DNA of 64,000 nucleotides from CAWINY01 sp963837635 (lineage in GTDB: Bacteria > Acidobacteriota > Terriglobia > Terriglobales > Acidobacteriaceae), in NCBI GenBank assembly GCA_963837635.1, contig CAWINY010000005.1, positions 1 through 64,000 of the forward strand, read 5' to 3'. Below, piece after piece: positions 57,591 through 64,000 of this stretch (position 1 is the first letter of the stretch; each line of letters begins with the position of its first letter). The position numbers were made by a program, and so were the translations under genes. The notes under the pieces are model-generated. The model was given only the letters and a program-made list of their open reading frames with translations. It ran no database searches and was not told where the DNA came from.

Positions 57591-57706
57591 GATGGCTTTT
57601 ACAAAACTTTACGCGCGTTTAACCGACTCTTTACCGTGGAGTTCACGCGTTCAGTGTTTCACTGTATGGGGACGGAAGACGAACCATCCCCGACAAGGAG
57701 CAATCA

Positions 57707-58195
57707 ATGTCGAAGCGAATTGCATGGATCGCAATCGGGGTCGTGCTCGCGGGAGCGCTGGCGTTTGCCGCCGCGCATGGCCCGATGTGTCACGGGGGAA
57801 GGCATGGGTTTGGGCGGATCGCGCAATATCTCAATCTGACCGACGCCCAGAAGAGTCAGGTCCAGACTATGTGGCAGGCGGAGAAGCCGACGATGCAGCC
57901 CCTGTTGCAGCAGCTTGCGGACAATCGCAAGGCGATGCTGGCGGCCACCGCCAACGGCAAGTTCGACGAAGCCGCCGTGCGCACCATTGCCACCCAGCAG
58001 GCGAATGTGATGGCGCAACTGGCGGTGGAGCGCGAACGCCTGATCTCCCAGGTTTACAACCAGGTGCTGACGCCCGAGCAGCGGACCAAGGCCGATCAGT
58101 TCCGGCAGAAGCGGGCCGACCGCATGAACGGGTGGCTGCAGAAGATGGAGAATAGTCCTCTACAGCAGATGGAGAACAGTCCTTCTCAGCAGTGA
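57707..58195 (+). CDS. Spy/CpxP-family periplasmic chaperone-like protein
   Basis: A 162-residue exported protein with signal peptide (MSKRIAWIAIGVVLAGALAFAAA). His-rich start (HGPMCHGGRHGFG) then a helical body with the two LTxxQ motifs of the family: LNLTDAQKSQV and LTPEQRTKADQF. Spy and CpxP bind unfolded proteins or sense envelope stress and metals. The C-terminus holds a small tandem repeat (QKMENSPLQQMENSPSQQ). It is divergent from a CpxR-like regulator gene. Confidence 0.87.
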   Translation: MSKRIAWIAIGVVLAGALAFAAAHGPMCHGGRHGFGRIAQYLNLTDAQKSQVQTMWQAEKPTMQPLLQQLADNRKAMLAATANGKFDEAAVRTIATQQANVMAQLAVERERLISQVYNQVLTPEQRTKADQFRQKRADRMNGWLQKMENSPLQQMENSPSQQ

Positions 58196-58234
58196 GGGGT
58201 GAAGCGTTTTCCGTTCTCCGTTCCCCCAAAATAC

Positions 58235-58315
58235 GGGTGCCGCGCATCTGCCCGGTGTGGTAGATGTGAGTGGGTAAGGATCCCACATCTGCGAAAGGCG
58301 CAGATGCGGGACACC
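58235..58315. repeat. ACATCTGC-family hairpins before glgB
   Basis: GGGTGCCGCGCATCTGCCC starts the block. CCCACATCTGCG pairs with CGCAGATGCGGG, and the block ends GGGACACC. Family of 41079 and the copA/larC inserts. A GGCCCGTGGCCCGTGG / CCACTGTCCACTGCCC tract (58392-58480) follows. Confidence 0.75.
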
Positions 58316-58495
58316 TTGCGACTCCTGCACCTCAATCGGCGCGGGCCCGCTCTCCGCTGAAGGCGCTTCCTTTTTAGCGTAGGATAGCGGGTGGCCCGTG
58401 GCCCGTGGTCAGTCGCCAATCGTCACTCTGCGCCCGTCCTCGGTGCGCGACTGATCACCGACCACTGTCCACTGCCCACTAGCAAAGAGGCGTGC

Positions 58496-60418
58496 ATGGG
58501 TTCAACGACCATTCCGCAAGTCAGTTACGACTTCAGCCTGCTCAGCGACTTCGATCTGCACCTGTTCAATGAAGGTGCGCACAATCGGCTCTACGAGAAG
58601 CTGGGCGCGCATCCGGTCGTTGTCGAAGGGCGCGCCGGTACTTATTTCGCGGTTTGGGCGCCGGATGCCTCCACCGTCTGCGTCGTAGGCGACTTCAACC
58701 AGTGGAACAAGCGCTCGCACCCGCTGCGCCCGCGCGGTAGCTCGGGCATATGGGAGGGCTGGATCCCGGGCCTGGCCCCTGGCGAGGTGTACAAGTACCA
58801 CGTCGCCTCGCGCTTTCACGGTTATCAGGTGGACAAGGCTGATCCCTTCGCCTTCTGGAACGAGCAGCCGCCCAAGACGGCTTCGGTGGTGCGCGACCTC
58901 GATTACACCTGGGGCGATGCCGCGTGGATGGGCGAGCGAGCCCAGCCCAATTCCCTCAACGCGCCGCTCTCGATTTACGAGATGCACATCGGCTCCTGGA
59001 TGCGCGTGCCGGAGGAAGATAACCGCCCGCTGACCTATCGCGAGCTTGCGGACAAGCTGTGCGACTACGTTGTCAAGATGGGCTTCACCCATGTCGAGTT
59101 CCTGCCCATCATGGAGCACCCGTTTTACGGATCGTGGGGCTATCAGGTGACGGGGTTCTTTGCCCCCACCTCCCGCTACGGGTCGCCGCAGGATCTGATG
59201 TACCTGATCGACCGGCTGCATCAATGCGGGGTTGGTGTCCTGCTGGATTGGGTGCCGTCGCATTTTCCGACCGACGAGCACGGGCTGGCGTATTTCGACG
59301 GCACGCACCTGTACGAGCACGCGGACATGCGGCAGGGCTACCAGCCGGATTGGGGCAGCTACGTTTTCAACTACGGGCGCACCGAGGTGCGCAGCTTCCT
59401 GCTCTCCAGCGCCATGTTCTGGCTGGACCGCTATCACCTGGACGGGCTGCGCGTGGATGCCGTGGCCAGCATGTTGTATCTCGACTACTCGCGCAAGGAG
59501 AGCGAGTGGATCCCCAACAAGTACGGCGGGCGCGAGAACCTGGACGCCATTTCCTTCCTGCAGCGCATGAACCACGACGTGTACTCGGCGCACCCTGATA
59601 CTCAGACCATCGCCGAGGAATCCACCGCGTGGCCTTCGGTGTCGAAACCGCCCTATCTCGGCGGGCTCGGCTTCGGGATGAAGTGGGACATGGGGTGGAT
59701 GCACGACACCCTCAAGTACATGCAGCACGACCCCATCCACCGTAAATACCATCACAACAAGCTCACCTTCCGCGGCCTGTACATGTTCACCGAGAACTAC
59801 GTGCTGCCGCTGTCGCACGATGAGGTCGTCCACGGCAAGGGCTCGCTGATCGGCAAAATGCCCGGTGATGCGTGGCAGCAGTTCGCCGGCTTGCGCCTGC
59901 TGTATGGCTACATGTGGTCGCAGCCCGGCAAGAAGCTGTTGTTCATGGGCGGCGAAATCGCGCAAAGGCCGGAGTGGAATCACGAGTCGGCGATTGAGTG
60001 GTTTGTCCTCGAACGTGAGGACCATGCCGGGGTCCAGAAGTGGGTGGCCGATCTGAACGCCGCCTATCGCGCCGAACCGGCCTTGCATGCCGGCGACTTC
60101 GATCCCGAGGGCTTCGGCTGGATCGATGCCAACGACTCGGATACCAGCGTGCTCACCTATCTGCGTCGTCACGGCGAAGACATCATTGTCATCGCGCTGA
60201 ACTTCACCCCGGTGGTGCGGACCAAGTATCGCGTCGGCGTGCCCGCCTGCGGCTGGTGGCGGGAGATGCTGAACAGCGACTCAAGCCTCTATGGCGGCAC
60301 CAATGTCGGAAACGGCGGCGGCGTGCAGACCGTAGACGAACCATGGCATGGGCAGCCGTGTTCTCTGGAGCTGACCTTGCCGCCGCTGGGCGCGCTGTTC
60401 CTGAAGCTGAGCCGGTAA
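58496..60418 (+). CDS. glgB: 1,4-alpha-glucan branching enzyme
   Basis: GlgB makes alpha-1,6 branches in glycogen. I chose the ATG at 58496 because AGAGG precedes it and the longer frame would translate repeat sequence; the product has 640 residues. The N-terminal CBM48 (about 35-130, AVWAPDASTVCVVGDFNQWN) is followed by a GH13 barrel with VLLDWVPSHF, the nucleophile Asp in DGLRVDAVASMLY, the acid/base Glu in TIAEEST and LSHDEVVHGKGSL. A beta domain closes the protein. No other glycogen genes are adjacent. Confidence 0.94.
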   Translation: MGSTTIPQVSYDFSLLSDFDLHLFNEGAHNRLYEKLGAHPVVVEGRAGTYFAVWAPDASTVCVVGDFNQWNKRSHPLRPRGSSGIWEGWIPGLAPGEVYKYHVASRFHGYQVDKADPFAFWNEQPPKTASVVRDLDYTWGDAAWMGERAQPNSLNAPLSIYEMHIGSWMRVPEEDNRPLTYRELADKLCDYVVKMGFTHVEFLPIMEHPFYGSWGYQVTGFFAPTSRYGSPQDLMYLIDRLHQCGVGVLLDWVPSHFPTDEHGLAYFDGTHLYEHADMRQGYQPDWGSYVFNYGRTEVRSFLLSSAMFWLDRYHLDGLRVDAVASMLYLDYSRKESEWIPNKYGGRENLDAISFLQRMNHDVYSAHPDTQTIAEESTAWPSVSKPPYLGGLGFGMKWDMGWMHDTLKYMQHDPIHRKYHHNKLTFRGLYMFTENYVLPLSHDEVVHGKGSLIGKMPGDAWQQFAGLRLLYGYMWSQPGKKLLFMGGEIAQRPEWNHESAIEWFVLEREDHAGVQKWVADLNAAYRAEPALHAGDFDPEGFGWIDANDSDTSVLTYLRRHGEDIIVIALNFTPVVRTKYRVGVPACGWWREMLNSDSSLYGGTNVGNGGGVQTVDEPWHGQPCSLELTLPPLGALFLKLSR

Positions 60419-60654
60419 GTTTCGCAATCTTTGGCCCCGAGGGCGCGGCGAGCGGCCCGCTCAAGCCCGCTGTCGTGTCTGGTCTCACGACATACCACCG
60501 CGGCAGTACCAAAACTCATCGAACATCTCGTTGAAGTAAAACGACACGGCTAGAGCTGGATGCCTTCGAGGAATCCTTGTCGGTGCGCAACCCTACCACA
60601 ATGAATGATTCGAGATCGCAAGTGGGATCATCTTAGAAAGGTAGGACTGCTTTG

Positions 60655-60732
60655 GTGCGGTTCATCTGGCTGGAGTTCAACGCCCATGTGGAGCAGCAAC
60701 GGCTCCAGTCAAATCCGCCTGAGAAGAGTTGA
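60655..60732 (+). CDS. Possible short coupled ORF before tauE, 25 aa
   Basis: From GTG at 60655 the frame reads MRFIWLEFNAHVEQQRLQSN then PPEKS and stops at 60730-60732, overlapping the tauE ATG (TGATG). Too short to recognize. Such overlap could couple translation of the exporter. The rest of the 313-base gap from glgB (60419-60654) shows nothing clear. Confidence 0.25.
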   Translation: MRFIWLEFNAHVEQQRLQSNPPEKS

Positions 60733-61568
60733 TGAACGTGCTCGCATTTACCGCCCTGCTGGGCATGGGGTCGATCATTGCCGGTTTCCTCGGCGCCCTT
60801 ACCGGTCTGGGCGGTGGCGTGGTTATCGTGCCCCTGCTTACGTTGCTGTTTGGCGTCGACATCCGCTATGCCATCGGTGCCTCGCTGGTATCGGTGATTG
60901 CAACCTCCTCGGGCGCGGCTGCCGCGTACGTCAAAGATGGGTTTTCAAACATCCGCATCGGAATGTTCTTGGAGGTTGCCACCACTCTCGGCGCGCTATT
61001 TGGAGCATTTCTTGCCATTCGGGTCCCGACGGCAGCCATTGCCGTGATTTTTGGGCTGGTGCTGCTCTGCGCCGCATACCTGTCGGGGAGGCGCCAGCCG
61101 GAAGAGCTTGGGGATGGTCCGCCCGACCGCTTGGCCAGTCTGCTGCGAATGAACGGTAGCTTCCCCAGCCACGGCGGCTGGGAGTCCTACAGCGTTCATC
61201 GAGTACCCACCGGATTTAGCCTGATGTTCGGGGCGGGGACACTCTCCGGATTGCTGGGCATCGGCTCTGGAGCGGTGAAGGTGCTTGCCATGGACCAAGC
61301 GATGCGAATTCCGTTTAAGGTCTCCACGACCACCAGCAACTTCATGATCGGGGTTACAGCCGCAGCCAGCGCCGGCGTGTATCTCAGCCGAGGATACATC
61401 GACCCGGGCGTAGCCATGCCGGTGATGCTCGGGGTGCTGGCCGGCTCGCTGCTGGGCAGCCGCACGCTCATCCATGCAAACGTGCGCGTTCTGCGCTACG
61501 TCTTCAGCGCGGTTATTGTTCTGCTCGGAGTCGAGATGATTTATCACGGTGTGACGGGGACCCTATGA
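60732..61568 (+). CDS. TauE/SafE-family membrane permease
   Basis: A 278-residue inner-membrane protein with about eight helices of the TauE/SafE (DUF81) family, linked to export of sulfite or organosulfur anions. The internal duplication is visible: GALTGLGGGVVIVPLLTLLFG in the first half and GAGTLSGLLGIGSGAVKVLA in the second. The ATG at 60732 is preferred to the TTG just before it. Its stop overlaps the next gene (ATGA), and the pair TauE-DUF1634 recurs in many bacteria. Confidence 0.88.
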   Translation: MNVLAFTALLGMGSIIAGFLGALTGLGGGVVIVPLLTLLFGVDIRYAIGASLVSVIATSSGAAAAYVKDGFSNIRIGMFLEVATTLGALFGAFLAIRVPTAAIAVIFGLVLLCAAYLSGRRQPEELGDGPPDRLASLLRMNGSFPSHGGWESYSVHRVPTGFSLMFGAGTLSGLLGIGSGAVKVLAMDQAMRIPFKVSTTTSNFMIGVTAAASAGVYLSRGYIDPGVAMPVMLGVLAGSLLGSRTLIHANVRVLRYVFSAVIVLLGVEMIYHGVTGTL

Positions 61569-61954
61569 AGATGCAGGCTAGTTCGTTCAATGACCAGCGG
61601 GTTGAGGAGATCGTCGGGAACGTGTTGCGTTTCGGGGTGTTGATCGCGGCAGCGGTTGTGCTGCTGGGCGCGATGCTTTTCCTGTTCCACAACGGACATA
61701 CGAAACCCAACTATGGATTGTTCCGGGGCGAGCCCGGCGATCTGCGCGACGTGCCGGGTGTGGTTCACGATGCCTTGGCGCTTCGTGGCCGCGGCATGAT
61801 TCAATTTGGGCTGTTGTTGCTGATTGCCACGCCCATTGCGCGCGTTGCCTTTTCCGCCATTGCCTTTGCCTTGCAACGGGACCGACTCTATGTTTTCGTC
61901 ACCCTGCTGGTGCTCGCCATTCTGGTGCTCAGCCTCAGCGGACGCGCGCCATAA
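61565..61954 (+). CDS. DUF1634 membrane protein
   Basis: A 129-residue protein with three helices: about 17-40 (VLRFGVLIAAAVVLLGAMLFLF), 78-100 (QFGLLLLIATPIARVAFSAIAF) and 106-125 (YVFVTLLVLAILVLSLSG). Matches DUF1634, which typically follows TauE-like genes. The start overlaps the tauE stop by 4 bases, so it is probably an accessory subunit. Confidence 0.87.
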   Translation: MKMQASSFNDQRVEEIVGNVLRFGVLIAAAVVLLGAMLFLFHNGHTKPNYGLFRGEPGDLRDVPGVVHDALALRGRGMIQFGLLLLIATPIARVAFSAIAFALQRDRLYVFVTLLVLAILVLSLSGRAP

Positions 61955-62050
61955 TCCCGCCTCACCACGGCCGATCGACTAGGCAGGGTCGCTGGAAAAA
62001 TCTACAATCGGTTGTCGAGTTTCTACCGCTCGCGGTGTACTATCTCGCGC

Positions 62051-62734
62051 ATGAGGCGTCTGGTGCTTATGCTTGCACTCCTGGCCGGCGTCGCGTGGGC
62101 GCAGGTGCCTGCACCCCAGCAATCGAAACAGGAACCGCCGACAAACCTCCCACTGACCATTTCCACGGCGGAACTGCCGCGGGCGGTGGCTCAATTCCCT
62201 TACAACGAAGCGTTGCAGGCCAATGGCGGAACTCCTCCGTACCGCTGGCGTCTGGACGGCGGCACGCTGCCCGCGGGAATGGCAATCGATCCCGCTGGGT
62301 ACATCGCTGGAACTCCGGTCAGCGCGGGGGATTACCGTATCCGTGTACGCATCCGCGACTCGGCGGAAGTTCCGCAAACCGAGGCAAGGGAGTTTGTGTT
62401 GCGCGTCTTCCCGCCGCTTGTGGCCGAGTGGAAGAAACCGGCGCGGGTACAGGGCGATGGCATTTACGGCAGCGTCCGCGTGATCAATAACAGTCCGGAC
62501 GCACTCGATTTGACCCTCATCATTGTGGCGGTGAACGAGATTGGCAAGGCGTTTGCCTTGGGATATCAGAGGCTCACGATGCCGGCGGACATGAACCTGC
62601 CGGGAATTCCGTTTGGCGCCAGCCTGCCTGCGGGACAGTACGTTGTCCACGTGGACGCGGTGGGCGAGGACCCGCCCCCCGTGAAGATCTTTCGCTCGCG
62701 GTTGGAGACGGCGCAGCCCTTACGTGTGCAGTGA
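62051..62734 (+). CDS. Exported protein with putative Ig (He_PIG) domain
   Basis: A 227-residue protein. The ATG at 62051 gives a signal peptide (MRRLVLMLALLAGVAWAQ). Residues about 38-118 form a putative Ig domain: PYNEALQANGGTPPYRWRLD then GTLPAGMAIDPAGYIAGTP. The last 100 residues (RVQGDGIYGSVRVINNSPDA ... GQYVVHVDAVGEDPP) look like a second beta-sandwich. Probably secreted or surface-located; partner unknown. Such proteins are frequent in acidobacteria. Confidence 0.75.
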   Translation: MRRLVLMLALLAGVAWAQVPAPQQSKQEPPTNLPLTISTAELPRAVAQFPYNEALQANGGTPPYRWRLDGGTLPAGMAIDPAGYIAGTPVSAGDYRIRVRIRDSAEVPQTEAREFVLRVFPPLVAEWKKPARVQGDGIYGSVRVINNSPDALDLTLIIVAVNEIGKAFALGYQRLTMPADMNLPGIPFGASLPAGQYVVHVDAVGEDPPPVKIFRSRLETAQPLRVQ

Positions 62735-62756
62735 CGTATCGTCGCTCAAAACGCTT

Positions 62757-62868
62757 ATCGCGGATTTCACGGATGAAAACGGATTTACGGATGGAAAATG
62801 GATCACGCAGATCCCCCCTGAAAAGAAATCCGCGCCAATCCGTTCTCATCCGCAAAATCCGCGGTAAG
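62757..62868. repeat. CGCGGATTTCACGGATG-family repeat
   Basis: TTATCGCGGATTTCACGGATG on the left is mirrored by CATCCGCAAAATCCGCGG on the right, with AACGGATTT units between. A related block fills 63476-63637. It occupies the spacer behind leuD. Confidence 0.7.
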
Positions 62869-62873
62869 CAGTT

Positions 62874-63452
62874 TCAAAACGCTCGTGCCGCGCGGCGGGC
62901 CTCGTAGTCGGAGATGGCCTGTTCGTGTCGCATGGTGAGGCCGATATCGTCCAAGCCTTCCAGCAGGCACTTGCGGCGGAAGCTGTCGATCGCGAACGTC
63001 GCCTGGAAACCGCTCTCATCGCGCACTTCGCATTTCTTCAGGTCGATCGTCAGCTGGTAGCCCGGCTGCTGAGATCGTTTGAGCAGTTCCTTGACCTGCG
63101 GCTCCGGCAAAACGACCGTCAACAGGCCGTTCTTGCCGCAGTTGTTGCTGAAGATATCGGCGAACGATGGCGCGACGATAGCGCGAAAACCGTAGTCGCC
63201 CAGCGCCCAAGGGGCATGCTCGCGCGAGGAGCCGCAGCCAAAGTTCTTGGCCGCGACCAGAATGCTCGCGCCCGCGTACTGCGGCTGGTTGAGCACGAAC
63301 GAGGGCTCCTGGCGCCAGTCATAGAACAGGAACTGGCCGAAGCCGGTACGTTCGATGCGCTTTAAGAACTGCTTGGGGATGATCTGGTCCGTGTCGACGT
63401 TCACGCGGTCGAGCGGGGCAACAAGGCCGGTATGAATGGTGAATGGCTGCAT
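62874..63452 (-). CDS. leuD: 3-isopropylmalate dehydratase small subunit
   Basis: LeuD pairs with LeuC to isomerize 2- to 3-isopropylmalate in leucine synthesis. The 192-residue product starts MQPFTIHTGLVAPLDRVNVDTDQIIPKQFLK and has the swivel-domain motif ILVAAKNFGCGSSREHAPWAL (residue count normal for the bacterial type), then VVAPSFADIFSNNCGKNGLL. It lies downstream of leuC on the same strand, separated by a 187-base repeat block. Confidence 0.95.
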   Translation of the reverse strand: MQPFTIHTGLVAPLDRVNVDTDQIIPKQFLKRIERTGFGQFLFYDWRQEPSFVLNQPQYAGASILVAAKNFGCGSSREHAPWALGDYGFRAIVAPSFADIFSNNCGKNGLLTVVLPEPQVKELLKRSQQPGYQLTIDLKKCEVRDESGFQATFAIDSFRRKCLLEGLDDIGLTMRHEQAISDYEARRAARAF

Positions 63453-63475
63453 GTCGATCGAATCCTTTTACTAGT

Positions 63476-63637
63476 TACCGCAGATTTCACCGAGAACGCT
63501 GACGCCGATGAACGGCTTGAAATTGTCATCCTGAGCGAAGCGAAGGATGACAATTTACTTCAGCGGATCAACGCGGATTCGTTTTGAAAAAGCTATCTGC
63601 GTGATCCGTCTCGTTCCGCGCCAATCCGCGGTAAGGT
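63476..63637. repeat. Nested repeat block between leuC and leuD
   Basis: Starts ACCGCAGATTTCACCGAG and ends CCAATCCGCGGTAAG. In the middle lies a short GTCATCCTGAGCGAAGCG ... GGATGACAA element (63523-63552). It resembles the nested arrangement at 25051. Confidence 0.7.
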
Positions 63638-63639
63638 TT

Positions 63640-64000
63640 CTATTTAAAATCCCAGCGGCGAACATCCACGAACTGGCCCTTGATGGCTGCCGCGGCTGCC
63701 ATGGCCGGACTCACCAGATGAGTGCGTCCGCCGCGTCCCTGGCGTCCTTCGAAGTTGCGGTTGCTGGTGGAGGCGCAACGCTCGCCCGGCTGCAGGATAT
63801 CCGGGTTCATGGCCAGGCACATGGAGCAGCCCGGCTCACGCCACTCGAATCCGGCATCGCGGAAAACCTGGTCGAGCCCTTCGCGCTCCGCCTGGAACTT
63901 CACCAGTTGCGATCCCGGAACCACCATCGCCTGCACCCGTGGGTGGACATGGTAACCGCGCGCGACTTTAGCCGCCGCGCGCAGGTCTTCCAGCCGCGAG
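63640..64000 (-). CDS. leuC: 3-isopropylmalate dehydratase large subunit, C-terminal part
   Basis: The visible 119 codons begin beyond the window edge. They read SRLEDLRAAAKVARGYHVHP, then VPGSQLVKFQAEREGLDQVF, and include the Fe-S Cys pair in GFEWREPGCSMCLAMNPD. Further on come CASTSNRNFEGRQGRGGRTHLVSP, all typical LeuC. The frame ends QFVDVRRWDFK at 63640. The upstream part is outside the window. Confidence 0.95.
   Translation of the reverse strand, partial: SRLEDLRAAAKVARGYHVHPRVQAMVVPGSQLVKFQAEREGLDQVFRDAGFEWREPGCSMCLAMNPDILQPGERCASTSNRNFEGRQGRGGRTHLVSPAMAAAAAIKGQFVDVRRWDFK

Noticed and set aside
58502..60172. 556-codon open frame on the minus strand over glgB
   Set aside because: Antisense shadow of glgB; low-complexity His/Val-rich product.

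Overview
The window reads as chromosomal DNA of a GC-rich Gram-negative bacterium, most likely an acidobacterium of the Terriglobia/Koribacter type. This placement is inference. It rests on an outer-membrane porin of the BBP2/OmpL type, a secretin ending in a cohesin-like domain, a KdpD split into two genes, an S46 dipeptidyl peptidase, PQQ/Ig-like lipoproteins, and spacers packed with short palindromic repeats. No rRNA, CRISPR array, prophage or plasmid genes are visible. Two tRNA genes, one IS200/IS605-type element and two transposase remnants (IS110-type, IS3-type) are present.

Layout. 1-5.2 kb: frameshifted prephenate dehydratase edge, two small stress proteins, two pseudopilins and a secretin. 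5.2-14.6 kb: housekeeping genes (smpB, pepA, psiE-like, argS, larC, metG, tatD). 14.6-17.9 kb: repeats, IS110 remnant, CoA-disulfide-reductase/rhodanese fusion and an ArsC-type phosphatase. 17.9-25 kb: split kdpD/kdpE next to a porin and an APC permease. 25.2-29.6 kb: PP2C phosphatase, Ser/Thr kinase, purS and a frameshifted glmS. 29.8-35.4 kb: Crp/Fnr regulator with a CRP-type site in front of it, tRNA-Leu, an orphan 75-aa protein, glnE and an IS200-type element. 35.5-44.7 kb: central carbon genes (icd, mdh, sdhCAB) and two cyclophilins. 44.9-50 kb: rdgB, a geranylgeranyl-reductase-like enzyme, an RRM protein, tRNA-Arg and a large lipoprotein. 50.5-58.2 kb: copper ATPase with a divergent HMA-like protein, S46 peptidase, and a divergent CpxR/Spy pair. 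58.4-64 kb: glgB, tauE plus DUF1634, an Ig-like secreted protein, leuD and the edge of leuC.

The two most unusual features are these. (1) Palindromic repeat families fill the spacers and also sit in frame inside three conserved genes (larC, tatD, copA), where they are translated, much as Rickettsia palindromic elements are. (2) KdpD is split: the N-terminal sensor/USP part is co-transcribed with kdpE, while the kinase half is divergent. No kdpFABC follows; instead there is a perfect 19-bp palindrome, a porin and an APC-type permease, which suggests a rewired Kdp regulon. Frameshifts in pheA and glmS may be sequence errors and call for caution.
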